Positions 1 through 9,600 of a stretch of DNA of 64,000 bases are shown here, piece by piece. The notes below the pieces were generated by a model. It was given only the letters and a program-made list of their open reading frames with translations, made no database searches and had not been told where the DNA came from. The stretch is from the NCBI RefSeq assembly GCF_025947185.1, contig NZ_CP110001.1:1798001-1862000 (forward strand), given 5' to 3'. The stretch's first letter is position 1; the number at the start of each line of letters is the position of its first letter. The stretch comes from Flavobacterium sp. N2038. Lineage in GTDB: Bacteria; Bacteroidota; Bacteroidia; Flavobacteriales; Flavobacteriaceae. A program made the position numbers and the translations under genes.

Positions 1-117
1 ACAAGGTTAGGAATATTAATAATTGGAGAGATCTCATATATTTCTCATTATGATCAAATATACAAAAACTTGCTGTATGCAAGACGAATACGTTTTTATC
101 TTTTCATGCTTAAATGA
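1..117 (+). CDS. Possible C-terminal end of an upstream gene (partial)
   Basis: Frame 1 is open from the window edge for 38 codons and stops with TGA at 115-117. The peptide is hydrophobic and basic and ends in RFYLFMLK. I recognise no family. A symmetric terminator hairpin at 185-221 lies between it and the minus-strand adhesin gene, as expected for two convergent genes, which is the main support for calling it coding. It could equally be non-coding AT-rich sequence that happens to lack stops. Confidence 0.35.
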   Translation, partial: TRLGILIIGEISYISHYDQIYKNLLYARRIRFYLFMLK

Positions 118-184
118 CTTTTGCTACTTTGGTCATCGACAGACAGAAAAGATTTAAAATCCAATTAGTTTTAAATTTCAATAT

Positions 185-221
185 AAAAATCCCAAATTCC
201 AATTAGGAGTTTGGGATTTTT
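185..221. terminator. Bidirectional intrinsic terminator
   Basis: Perfect 12-bp inverted repeat: AAAAATCCCAAA at 185-196 pairs with TTTGGGATTTTT at 210-221, with a 13-base loop. It has A/T tracts on both sides, so it can terminate in both directions. It sits past the stop of the minus-strand adhesin gene (278) and past the possible plus-strand gene end at 117. Just after it (229-262) the words TTTGGAATT and TTGAGATTT repeat loosely. Confidence 0.75.
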
Positions 222-277
222 TTATATTTCAATTTGGAATTTGGAATTTGAGATTTAAGTATTGGAATTTTTAAACC

Positions 278-2617
278 CTATCTTTTCAAACTAAAATGGC
301 CTTTTACAAGTTTGCCATTATCAAAAGTTAAAGTAAACCAATAATCATCCGAAGGTAATTGCTGACCATTAAATTGTCCATTCCAACCTGGACTATTCTG
401 ATTCATTTGCTTTAATAGTTTGCCATAACGATCAAAAATAAAAATCTTGTAGGCAGGCAACTGATCAGAATTTTCAATGATCCATTCATCATGATAACTA
501 TCGTTGTTTGGAGTAAAGAATTTTGGATAATCTAATACGTAAACCTGAAATGAGTTTGATGGTCCGCAGCCATTTTTATCCTGAGCAATAACATTGTATA
601 CTCCGGGGGCAACGCCGGTAAATAATGGCTCATCCTGATAGGTTTTTCCATCAAGCGAAAATTGATAATTTCCTGCACCTGTATATTTTATTAAAATTGA
701 ATTATCATTTCCTGAAAAATCATTTACTGTAACCTCTGTAATGGTCGCAGGTTCAGATAAAATCACTTTAAAATTTTTAGTTTTTTCACAACCATTAGTA
801 TCAGTTACTTTTACAGAATAGTCGCCGGCAGTATTTACAAGTAATTCATTAGTGGTTTCTCCGGTATTCCATAAATAGCTGCTAAATCCTGTTGCGACAG
901 ATAATGTTATAGTATCATTTGTGCATACATATGAAGATTCGTCTTCAAAATTAGGTGGATCAAAAGTATTTACAACAAGAGCAACTTTTACAACATCGTA
1001 ACAATCCGGACCATTTACAACTCTGGCATAAATGGTTTGATTAAATGGAGTAGTGTTTTTGAAAATATTTGGTAACGGATTTATTTCTGCTAAAGCGTCA
1101 TTTGCTGTTAAATAATAGACAGCTGTTAAGCTGCTTGGTAATCCTGCAATAACTTGCGGAGTGACTTCGGTATTGAGATCAAATTGATATAAACCATCTT
1201 GTGCGTTATCTGCGTCACAGGTTTTTATCGGACTTGGATCTGTAATCGATGTTGTTGCAATTTGCAATGTTACTTCGGCAATTTTATAACAATTATATAC
1301 ATTTTCTATTCGCGCGTAAACAATTTGATTAGCGGCTTTATTTATGTACATATCGGGTGTCGCAATTGGATTGGTTTTGTTTTGCGCATCAGTTAATTTT
1401 TCGTAATATCCTTTATTAGAAATACTAGCGACATTATTTTTTACGATATTGTCAACTTTGGTTAAATCAAAAATAGAAATTCCGTCGGAGTTGTCATCAC
1501 ATTGTAAAAGAGAAGTATTTGTAGAAAGAATTTCCGGTGCGTAATCAATATTGATTTCGCCAGATGAGACACATGTTCCGCCAATTATTGTAGCATCAAC
1601 TTTATAGGTTCCGGCATCTGTAACTTCAAAAGTTGAATTATGACCAAGAACTGTTGCAGGATCAGCTTTTTTGTACCATTTAAAAGTATAATTAGCAGGG
1701 TCTAATTTACTGTCTAAAAGTATTTTTTCTCCAAAACAAGCTGGATTGTTGCCTGCAATAGTACGATCTTCGCCTAAGGTAATTGTCGAAGTAAAACTTC
1801 CGGCTTCAAGAAAAATTGCCGATTCCAGATTTCTGTTTCTATCGTCAGCAATGACCATTTTAACATGATAAGTTTTCCCCGGAGTAACATTAGTCTGAGC
1901 TGTCATTACCTTAGTTTGTCCGGCATAATTTACCGGACTGGTATTATTATTTAAACCATTAAAGTAATTTTCATTTGAGGCAGAACAACCGGTATAAGTT
2001 ATACCACCCGGCCTTGTGCCCGGATCAATTTTTGGATGAATATTTACAGAAGAAACCGGTGTACTGGTTTTGGGCAAAACGGCTAAATTTTTATACGGAT
2101 CTGTTGTTCCGACTTCTTTGATTAAAAAAGCAAAACCATCTGAATAGAGACACGGATAATCAAACTGATATTCGTTTGACGCAAAAATATAATTGAAGCT
2201 CAACGAAGTTGCACTAGCCACAAAATCAAATTCAAGAACTGTTGCGTTTGTAGAACGTATTCCTAAAGTCTGGTCCAGATCATTATCGCCTACCCAATTA
2301 ACATTGTCACTGCTTACCAATTCACTTACAAATGGCCCAACCGCACTTGATGCTGTTGATGATGCTAAAACTATTCCTTCTGCAAAAGGGAAATTACTTC
2401 CATTAGCATTAAAGTATGCAAAACTCTTTTTTCCGGGTCTGAAAGTATCTCCTAATCCTGTTGAATTTGATGCAGAGGCGCAAGCACTATTTACCAAAAC
2501 ACCTTCAATAAGTTCTGTTGGTGTTTTTTGATCATTAATAGTGATGAATTGCGCATTCATCTTTACAGACAAACAGCACAAAAAAAATAGAATAAGAGAA
2601 TTTCCTGTTCGATTCAT
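278..2617 (-). CDS. T9SS type B-sorted adhesin with choice-of-anchor L domain
   Basis: A secreted or cell-surface protein of 779 residues. A signal peptide covers about residues 1-22. Residues about 30-280 look like the choice-of-anchor L domain found at the N-terminus of many Bacteroidetes surface proteins. An Ig/PKD-like stretch follows. Then come two related ~100-residue modules that begin with a Cys-Asp motif (QCDDNSDG, TCDADNAQDG). The last ~80 residues (FFTPNNDSYHDEW to the end at KGHFSLKR) are the gliding-motility-associated type B sorting domain used by the type IX secretion system. Family knowledge predicts export across the outer membrane and surface attachment or adhesion; the ligand is unknown. 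Transcription probably starts at the box at 2625-2632, very close to the ATG. Confidence 0.9.
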   Translation of the reverse strand: MNRTGNSLILFFLCCLSVKMNAQFITINDQKTPTELIEGVLVNSACASASNSTGLGDTFRPGKKSFAYFNANGSNFPFAEGIVLASSTASSAVGPFVSELVSSDNVNWVGDNDLDQTLGIRSTNATVLEFDFVASATSLSFNYIFASNEYQFDYPCLYSDGFAFLIKEVGTTDPYKNLAVLPKTSTPVSSVNIHPKIDPGTRPGGITYTGCSASNENYFNGLNNNTSPVNYAGQTKVMTAQTNVTPGKTYHVKMVIADDRNRNLESAIFLEAGSFTSTITLGEDRTIAGNNPACFGEKILLDSKLDPANYTFKWYKKADPATVLGHNSTFEVTDAGTYKVDATIIGGTCVSSGEINIDYAPEILSTNTSLLQCDDNSDGISIFDLTKVDNIVKNNVASISNKGYYEKLTDAQNKTNPIATPDMYINKAANQIVYARIENVYNCYKIAEVTLQIATTSITDPSPIKTCDADNAQDGLYQFDLNTEVTPQVIAGLPSSLTAVYYLTANDALAEINPLPNIFKNTTPFNQTIYARVVNGPDCYDVVKVALVVNTFDPPNFEDESSYVCTNDTITLSVATGFSSYLWNTGETTNELLVNTAGDYSVKVTDTNGCEKTKNFKVILSEPATITEVTVNDFSGNDNSILIKYTGAGNYQFSLDGKTYQDEPLFTGVAPGVYNVIAQDKNGCGPSNSFQVYVLDYPKFFTPNNDSYHDEWIIENSDQLPAYKIFIFDRYGKLLKQMNQNSPGWNGQFNGQQLPSDDYWFTLTFDNGKLVKGHFSLKR

Positions 2618-2624
2618 AGTATAA

Positions 2625-2632
2625 CAAATATA
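2625..2632 (-). promoter_or_regulatory. -7 box (TATATTTG) for the adhesin gene
   Basis: On the minus strand TATATTTG matches the Bacteroidetes -7 consensus TAnnTTTG. Only seven bases separate it from the ATG at 2617, so the transcript would have almost no 5' untranslated region. The box directly abuts the stop codon of the ABC permease gene (2633), which argues that the adhesin gene has its own promoter at the end of the exporter operon. No convincing -33 TTG was found. Confidence 0.5.
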
Positions 2633-3469
2633 CTATAAATCTCGACTTTTCAATAATTTGTAAGAAAAATAAACAAATATAAATGTCCAGATCGCAACAA
2701 TTAAAACAGGAAGATAATGTACACTGTAGTCACTATCTGTTTGGATACCCATTTGGGTGCCAATGTTTTTTACAACAGATAATCTTGGTGCAGGATTAAC
2801 GATCAAATTTGACATTGATTCTAATGGTAAAAATTGAGTTATCAATTCATCAGTATTACTGTCAGGGAAAATTTTGAAAGCCAAAACGCCTCTTATGATC
2901 CCTTCAAAAATATTCCAGACCAATAGAAAACCAAGAGCAAATGCAGATCGTTTTACCAGAATTCCTAAAAATAAACAGAAAGAAAAGAAACCGGTCAGTT
3001 TTACAAAAAAGGCTAATAAGTAATCTAAGTCAGAAAAAATAATTCCAAATTCTGTATAAGATGAAAAGCATAAGCCCAGAAGCAAACTCATTACAAAAAC
3101 AAAAACAGTGGAGGCAAAAGCAAAAAGGGTAACGGTGAGGAATTTAGACAGTATAAACTCTTTTTTGCTTAAACCGTCAATTAAATTTTGTTTTAGCGTT
3201 CCATAGCTATATTCATTTGCCATCATAGAAACAATTACAATAGCCAGAAAAAACTTTAGCCACGCAGCAACATAGGTGTTAAAGTGCCAGATAAAAGGAA
3301 AATTAAAAATTCCCATTTCGGCGAGATGAAATTTAAATGGACCAATATCAAATTTTATTGATGCAATTAAAGCAATAAATGAAAGTAAGATGAAATAAGT
3401 TAAAGTCAGGATACGACTGGCTTTGTTTTTCCATATTTTTTGTAATTCTATAGAGATAAGTCTGTTCAT
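2633..3469 (-). CDS. ABC-2 type transporter permease
   Basis: An inner-membrane protein of 278 residues with about six hydrophobic segments. The first (about 20-40) follows a basic N-terminus, MNRLISIELQKIWKNK, typical of ABC-2 permeases. The motif MMANEYSYGTLKQNLIDG (near residue 80-100) is the usual cytoplasmic elbow of this family. Its start is three bases after the stop of the ATPase gene, so the two are co-transcribed and form one exporter. The substrate cannot be told from sequence; such pairs in Bacteroidetes are often linked to peptide or antibiotic stress or to gliding (GldAF-like), and I cannot choose between these. Confidence 0.85.
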   Translation of the reverse strand: MNRLISIELQKIWKNKASRILTLTYFILLSFIALIASIKFDIGPFKFHLAEMGIFNFPFIWHFNTYVAAWLKFFLAIVIVSMMANEYSYGTLKQNLIDGLSKKEFILSKFLTVTLFAFASTVFVFVMSLLLGLCFSSYTEFGIIFSDLDYLLAFFVKLTGFFSFCLFLGILVKRSAFALGFLLVWNIFEGIIRGVLAFKIFPDSNTDELITQFLPLESMSNLIVNPAPRLSVVKNIGTQMGIQTDSDYSVHYLPVLIVAIWTFIFVYFSYKLLKSRDL

Positions 3470-3472
3470 GGT

Positions 3473-4384
3473 TTAGTTTTTTTGGATGGCGGCGTTTTTG
3501 GTTAGTTCTAAAAATTGTGCTTCGAGGCTATTTTTGCGTTTTACTAAATGATTTAAAACAATGTTTTTGGAGAATAAAAACTGATTTAAATCTGAGGCTG
3601 ATAATTCTGATTTTAGATAAACTAAAACTTTTCCATCCTCTTCTTTAATTTGGCCAACAGCGGGATGATCGTTTAAAACTGTTTTTAAAGCAATATTGTC
3701 ATTTGATGAGATTTCGAAGAAACCTTCATTTGCAGACATTGCATCAACCGAACCGGAATATAATATTTCGCCTTTTCTTAAAACCACAACATGTGAGCAT
3801 ACTTTTTCTACTTCATCTAATAGATGAGAAGCCAATAAAATCGTAGTTCCATGTGATGCAATTTCTTTGATAATATCACGAATTTGATGAATTCCCTGAG
3901 GATCTAAGCCATTGGTTGGCTCATCTAAAATCAAAATTTCCGGATCATTTAATAGTGCCGATGCTATTGCAAGACGCTGTTTCATTCCTAATGAAAATGT
4001 ACTGAATTTGCTGTCTTTTCTTTCTGTTAAGCCAACAAGATTTAGTTTCTCATTTATCTTCGAGTAGTTTATATTTTTAATTTTGCAAACCAATTTAAGA
4101 TTCTCCTCAGCTGTCATGTAAGGATAAAAATTAGGTCTTTCTATAATCGCGCCCACTTTTTTTAAGGCATCATGAGTTTGTACTTTTCCGTCAAACCATT
4201 TATAATCCCCGGATGTTTTATTAACAACATTTAAAACAATACCCAAAGTGGTTGATTTTCCACTTCCGTTTGGGCCTAAAATGCCATAAACATGCCCTTT
4301 TTGTATGCTGAAAGATACATTTTTCAAGGCCTGAATGCGACCGTATCTTTTGCTTAAATTCTCAATAGTAAGTATGGTTTCCAA
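3473..4384 (-). CDS. ABC transporter ATP-binding protein
   Basis: A cytoplasmic ATPase of 303 residues that energises the neighbouring permease. Walker A is GPNGSGKST (37-45), the signature is SLGMKQ (131-136), Walker B with the catalytic Glu is LILDEP (151-156), and the H-loop His is near 187. The last ~90 residues form the C-terminal extension seen in DrrA/BcrA-type exporters. The start is unusual: the reading frame opens with TTG at 4384, no in-frame ATG lies nearby, and that TTG is inside a TAAATTTG sequence (4382-4389) that resembles a -7 box. The real start may therefore be different by a few codons. Confidence 0.85.
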   Translation of the reverse strand: METILTIENLSKRYGRIQALKNVSFSIQKGHVYGILGPNGSGKSTTLGIVLNVVNKTSGDYKWFDGKVQTHDALKKVGAIIERPNFYPYMTAEENLKLVCKIKNINYSKINEKLNLVGLTERKDSKFSTFSLGMKQRLAIASALLNDPEILILDEPTNGLDPQGIHQIRDIIKEIASHGTTILLASHLLDEVEKVCSHVVVLRKGEILYSGSVDAMSANEGFFEISSNDNIALKTVLNDHPAVGQIKEEDGKVLVYLKSELSASDLNQFLFSKNIVLNHLVKRKNSLEAQFLELTKNAAIQKN

Positions 4385-4466
4385 ATTTATTTCGGTTTTA
4401 GTTTTTAGTAAGACGATTCAACTTCTATATTGTTACGCTAAATTTAATTTTATCAGCATATTCATG

Positions 4467-4474
4467 TAAATTTG
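4467..4474 (+). promoter_or_regulatory. -7 box (TAAATTTG) for the kinase-like gene
   Basis: TAAATTTG matches TAnnTTTG, with the ATG 17 bases after it at 4492. That spacing fits a short-leader Bacteroidetes transcript. The box lies in the 107-bp divergent gap with the ABC exporter operon. Confidence 0.55.
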
Positions 4475-4491
4475 TAATAAAGTTATATAAA

Positions 4492-5544
4492 ATGAGCGAA
4501 CCTTTAATGGTTTTAAAAAAACCTTCATATCCTTTAATTCCATCACTTTTAAGTTATCTGGAGAGATTCGAACGTATTTCGAAAGTTTCTGTTTTTTATG
4601 ATGATTTGTTGCGATTTTCGGGTTCGATCAATGTGTATGATAAAAACGAAACAGATACTTTATGGATTCGGGTTTATTACAGCGAATTTGAAAGAAATGA
4701 AATAGACTTAAATCTTAAAAAGATTTATTCGCTTTTACACTCTGATGGAAATAGTGAGATTATTCAGTTTCTAAATATTGACGCCATTGATTATTGTACT
4801 TTTGGAAATTCGAAACCTTTTAGAATAAAAGTTCGAAATATTCTCAATGACAACTACGTTCATTTCTACATAAAAAAAGCCGATGCATCCAGAATTTATG
4901 GTTTAGAGCTGGAAGATATTCTCTCGCCGGACAAAATCAATTTTCTGGTTTACAACGATACTTTGATTGAAGAACATATTATCGGAATTCCCGGTGATGT
5001 TTTTATGGATACTTTACTGGATAAATGTACCGAGACAGAGAAAGCTCAGATTGCAAAAGAGTTTGTCAAGTTTAATGAGCGCTGTATGATTCGTTTATTG
5101 GGAGATATGAGAGCATATAATTATGTAATTGTTCCAATTCATGATTTTGATCAGGTAGTTTATAAAATTCGTCCAATTGATTTTGATCAACAGTGTTACG
5201 AAGGAAATTTTAAGGTTTATCGTCCGCAGTTTTTTAAAGAAAACTACCCGATGATCAAATTAATTAAAGAGAAACTGGAAGAGCGCTCTATTATACAATA
5301 TAAAGATGAGGAAAGAGCGATTCTGGCAAAACGTATACATTCTGCAGAAAGCAGAATCAATAAATTACTGAACATTATGTGTCACGATACAATTTCGACC
5401 AAAGAACATTTAGATCAGCTAAAAATGGAATTGTACCGTTATACTAATGATATGAAGTTTAAAAATGCCAGATCAATGGGGCACATTATGCATGCTGCAT
5501 TCGAGTTTATTACACGTAATTTCAAAAACACAAACTTAGTTTAA
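4492..5544 (+). CDS. Unknown protein with kinase-like catalytic motifs
   Basis: I do not recognise the family by name. The 350-residue protein has no signal peptide and no membrane segment, so it is probably cytoplasmic. Two spaced motifs resemble the catalytic loop and metal-binding loop of protein-kinase-like or aminoglycoside-phosphotransferase folds: GDMRAYN (204-210, compare HGDxxxxN) and IDFDQQ (229-234, compare DFG/IDFE). The strand FYIKKAD (126-131) could hold the ATP-binding lysine. The C-terminal third (about 255-350) is helical and charged. It stands alone in a divergent gap with the exporter operon and precedes a lipoprotein gene. The kinase-like reading is inference from motif spacing. 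Confidence 0.75.
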   Translation: MSEPLMVLKKPSYPLIPSLLSYLERFERISKVSVFYDDLLRFSGSINVYDKNETDTLWIRVYYSEFERNEIDLNLKKIYSLLHSDGNSEIIQFLNIDAIDYCTFGNSKPFRIKVRNILNDNYVHFYIKKADASRIYGLELEDILSPDKINFLVYNDTLIEEHIIGIPGDVFMDTLLDKCTETEKAQIAKEFVKFNERCMIRLLGDMRAYNYVIVPIHDFDQVVYKIRPIDFDQQCYEGNFKVYRPQFFKENYPMIKLIKEKLEERSIIQYKDEERAILAKRIHSAESRINKLLNIMCHDTISTKEHLDQLKMELYRYTNDMKFKNARSMGHIMHAAFEFITRNFKNTNLV

Positions 5545-5551
5545 AATTATT

Positions 5552-5620
5552 AGGTCACAGATTTCACAGATTAAAAATGATTTTTTGCAGTTCGTTAATC
5601 CTTTAAATCTGTGGTGAAAC
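5552..5620. repeat. Imperfect inverted repeat of the CACAGATT family
   Basis: TCACAGATTTCACAGATTAAA on the left (about 5555-5575) faces TTTAAATCTGTGGTGAAA on the right (5602-5619) across a ~26-base loop. The same words recur, nested inside another repeat, at 33485-33526. It lies between two plus-strand genes and could act as a weak terminator or processing hairpin. Confidence 0.55.
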
Positions 5621-5633
5621 AAAAAACAATCTT

Positions 5634-6497
5634 ATGAAAAAGTCTTTTTTAGTTGCCGTTTCTATTGTTTTATTAGCTTGTCAGCAACAATCAGGGAGTG
5701 ATTTAAAAACGCTTTATGCGCTTCCTAAGAAATTAAAAGAAGTTTCAGGAATAACTTATTTCCCGGAAACTAATATGATTTATACTTTGGAGGACAGCGG
5801 TAATAAAAATGCCATTTATGCCATAGATTCTCAGGGGAAATTGTCCAAAACAATAACAATCTCAAACGCAACAAATGTCGATTGGGAGGATATTACAAAA
5901 GATAAAGCGGGAAATGTTTATATAGGCGATTTTGGAAACAACGATAATAAGCGCAGAGATTTATGCATTTACAAAGTTGCCAAAAATCAATTGAATAAAG
6001 ATTTTGCTTCTGCCGAATATAAAGTTTCATTTTCGTATCCGGAACAAACTGAATTTCCGCCAAAGAAAAAAGAACTGTTTTATGATGTAGAAGGTTTTTT
6101 TGAGCATGGAGGATATTTTTATCTTTTTACTAAAAACCGCAGCAAAGGTTTTGACGGAACTGCTTTTGTATATAAAATCAAAAATGCATCCGGAACTCAG
6201 AAAGCGGTTAAAATTGGGGAGCTAAAAACCTGCAGCAATTACAATCATTGCGTTTTAACAAGTGCAACAATTAGCCCTGACGGGAAAAAAGTAGCGCTAT
6301 TAAGTCACGACAAAATTGTTTTGTTTAAAGACTTTAAAGGTGATTTATTTCATAAAGGAAAACAAACCGAATTGAATCTGAATCACTTTTCACAAAAAGA
6401 AGCCGTTGTTTTTAAAGACAATAATACTTTACTTATCGCTGACGAAAAAGCAGATAAAATAGGAGGAAACGTCTACGAGTTTGCTTTAAGTCGCTAA
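5634..6497 (+). CDS. Lipoprotein, SdiA-regulated/beta-propeller-like
   Basis: A 287-residue lipoprotein. The lipobox LLAC places the lipidated Cys at 16. The body has repeated beta-strand units with motifs such as VSGITYFPETNMIYTLED, WEDITKDKAGNVYIGDFGNN and CVLTSATISPDGKKVALLS, spaced as in a beta-propeller. The pattern is like that of the SdiA-regulated or YjiK-type family, whose function is not settled. It is likely anchored in the outer membrane facing the periplasm. It converges on the large metallophosphoesterase gene; a strong shared terminator separates them. Confidence 0.7.
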   Translation: MKKSFLVAVSIVLLACQQQSGSDLKTLYALPKKLKEVSGITYFPETNMIYTLEDSGNKNAIYAIDSQGKLSKTITISNATNVDWEDITKDKAGNVYIGDFGNNDNKRRDLCIYKVAKNQLNKDFASAEYKVSFSYPEQTEFPPKKKELFYDVEGFFEHGGYFYLFTKNRSKGFDGTAFVYKIKNASGTQKAVKIGELKTCSNYNHCVLTSATISPDGKKVALLSHDKIVLFKDFKGDLFHKGKQTELNLNHFSQKEAVVFKDNNTLLIADEKADKIGGNVYEFALSR

Positions 6498-6520
6498 GTT
6501 TCTATGGTACTAAGAAAAAA

Positions 6521-6572
6521 TTAGCCACGAATTCACGAATTTTAATTAAATTATTCGTGAATTCGTGGCTAA
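6521..6572. terminator. Perfect 20-bp inverted repeat acting as a bidirectional terminator
   Basis: The left arm 6521-6540 (TTAGCCACGAATTCACGAAT) is exactly complementary to 6553-6572, with a 12-base AT loop and a run of A on the right. It separates convergent genes. The CCACGAATTCAC word recurs at 33282-33300, 33443-33464 and 33596-33617, so this is also one copy of an interspersed family. It is flanked by CTAAG/TTAGG words of another family (6492-6516, 6588-6612). Confidence 0.7.
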
Positions 6573-6616
6573 AAAAAAACTTTGAACCTTAGGATCTCAG
6601 AAGCTTAGCTCCTTTT

Positions 6617-9600
6617 TTAAAAACTATATGCAGCTCCAAAAATAAGTCTTCCCACTTCATCAGGAGATTTAAAATAAGAGATTCTTGCTGTAATAACATT
6701 GATAGCATTTATCCAAAGACCTCCGCCATAATCCTGGTGCCATTTTCTGGAGTTTTCGCCATCAAGCCAGATTCTTCCATAATCAAAACCACCCAAAATT
6801 CCGTAAGTCATTGGGGCAACTGTGCGTTGGATTTTTCCAATGGTTAAACGCAAATCAGAACTTTGTGAGAAATAAGAATTTCCTAAGAAACGCTCGTTTC
6901 TATAACCACGTAAGTCAGTATCACCACCTAAAGTTGCTCCCTGATAAAACTCATAGTTATTATTTAAAATTGCTTTTCCTTTTACGTAAGTAGCTAAAAT
7001 AAGTTTTCCTGTATGATCAATTTTATGTGTAAAGCCTAAATAACTCTCAAGTGTAGGGAAGTTTTGTTTTGTTTGATCCAGATTTGCTGTCCAGGTTCCG
7101 GCAATCATAAAAAACATTCCTAGGGTTGGTTTTGCAGCAAAATCTGAATTTTTAAAAGTATATTTTACTTTCAAACCTCCATAAGTCTGACTGTCAAAAA
7201 CAGCCGGATTTACAATCCCTGGAATATCGATAAATCTGTTTGCGGTTTCATCGACAGTCATTCGTTGTAAGATAGGTTGTAAACTAAATTCGCTACCATA
7301 ACGACCCACATGTCTAATTGCGCCTGCAACATTAAATTTTCTGATGCGAACACGGTTGTAATCCATTCCAAGTTCTTCATCATTATTTTGAGTTTCGTTT
7401 CCATACCCAAAATAGTTCATGGCAAAATTTGGAGTAGTTAATTGCGACTCTACATCAATCACCCATTTACCCAGTAATCCGGGAAAATGTGCCACATAAT
7501 TAAATTCAAAACCGCCTGTTGCAAAATAATAGAAACCGTTTAAAATATGTTTTTGAGTATATGGATTTTGTTTGAAATTGTTCACCGTATAATTTAAATT
7601 GAAACCTAGTTTTACACCATCATCAGGATTATAGCCAATATTTGGAAGTCCCGAAATCACATTGTATTTTGGTTTTTCATAATTATAAAGGTTAACGTCG
7701 TAATCGTCTGTTAGTTGGGTTTGGGTTTTAGAATCGAGATTGTATGTATTTGTTTTTGATTTGAAATCGTAGACAATAACTCTTTTTCCATTTTCAATGT
7801 TGTAAGTATCATTGTTTTGACCACCAATTAAACGAATTTTAATTTTTGATTTCTCGTTTCCTTTTACTTCAAAAACGTCATTGTCATCTAAACCATAAAT
7901 CCATAAATTTTTGGTTTTGGCGTCAGTTACATTTTTAGTATAAATTAATTCGTCGCCCTCTTTTTTCATTCTGAAAACCTGAATTTCGATGCCTTTTTTA
8001 ATATTGTGATTTAAAACAAATTTGTCTTTTTTATCTGTTCCTGCAATCATCACAGTATGACTTAAAACATCAAAATATTCTGCAGCATATTTTTGAAGTT
8101 CTTTTTTTCTGCTTTTTAGTTTTTGTTTAATTTCTTCAATTGTTTCATCCTGAACTTCTTTGGGTAAATTCTTAAATGCATTATCAATATCAGAATCGGT
8201 TAAGTTTTCCTGAATAAATTTTGCTTGTTCGATCCAGTCTTTTTCTTCGGCTGTTTTTAAAAAAGCCAAATCCATTGGGTAAGGTTCTCTGTTAAGCCAT
8301 TTTACATTGTCGATTTTATCTTTAAAACTTCGCATATGGCGTAACGCAGGAATGTTCATTAAAAGAGAAAGTAATGCACCATCATATTTTACAAAGGCCT
8401 GATCGCGGTCTCTCGGAATAGGCTTATAAATTACTTTATCTTCTTTTTTATATTCTCCCCAGCGCCACTGATCACTATGTCTGTCCCAGTCACCAAGAAG
8501 CATATCAAATAATCTGGCTTTTATATATTCTTTTTCGTCAACAGCATATTTTTCATCCTTATGAAGATTCTTTATCATATCATCAGTTCCTATGATATTG
8601 CTTGGATTTCCAAAGTTTTTTCCATCAAGATGATTGTCTGCGGGTCTTTCTTCGACCATATATAACTGATCGCCAAAACGGGAATTAAATTCACCTAAAC
8701 CATTTTGTTTCGGAATATAATATAGAATTGGATTGGTGTGTGAAAGCCCAATAGGATCTGAAAGATTTGCTATAGCAAACGGAGTATATGGGTGAGAAGT
8801 GGTATAAAAATCCAGTAAGAAATTTTCTGTATAAGTATCTTCAAAATCATTTACAATATATTGATCTTTAAAAGCGACAGATTGCAGAAATGCAGTTGCA
8901 CTTTTCTTCATGGCACGCATTACAAATTCGCGACCTTTTGGATCTGACATTCGCAAGGAAACAGATTGATGACCTCCGCCTTCGCGAATAGGTTTTAAAC
9001 CGCCCATTAAAGTATCTACAGTTGCCGTTTTGGCTTCGATTGGCATGCTGTAATATTTTCTGTAATGCTGACCGAATAGAAATTTATGCAGAAAACTTTT
9101 ATCGGTCATTTTTGTTGAATAAATCGAAGTGGTTAGTTTTGGAGGAAAGTTATTTGGAATATCGGCCGCCCAATTGATTTCTTTAGCTTTTATAATTTCA
9201 CGCTCAAAAAGCAATTTCTCTTTGTTGTTTTCATTTCCAAAATAAGAAACTTTGGCATCTCCGCTTTTAAAAAGCGTTAAAGTTGCATAACCATTTCCTC
9301 CATAAGAAAAATCATTTGGCGCAATGGCTCGTGCAGCCTCAGATTTTGATCCGGCACCACTAATAATTTGCTGGATGTTTTCTTTGCTTATATACTGTAG
9401 ATTATGATCATGCCCGGATACAACAATTACATTTTTCTGTTTCTGTAAAAGTGTTTTAATTCTTTTAGCATAAATGGTATATTGCTTGTTTTGAATGTCT
9501 TGTGGACTAACTCCTGATGTTTTTCTCAATAGGTTGATAAAAGACCCAATTATCGGAAGTGGAATTTTGTTCTCTAAAGGAAATAATTGTTTTTCCATTG

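Noticed and set aside
2193..2531. Open frames opposite the adhesin and other large genes
   Set aside because: They lie antisense within well-supported genes, have no promoter or family motifs and follow the codon structure of the real strand.
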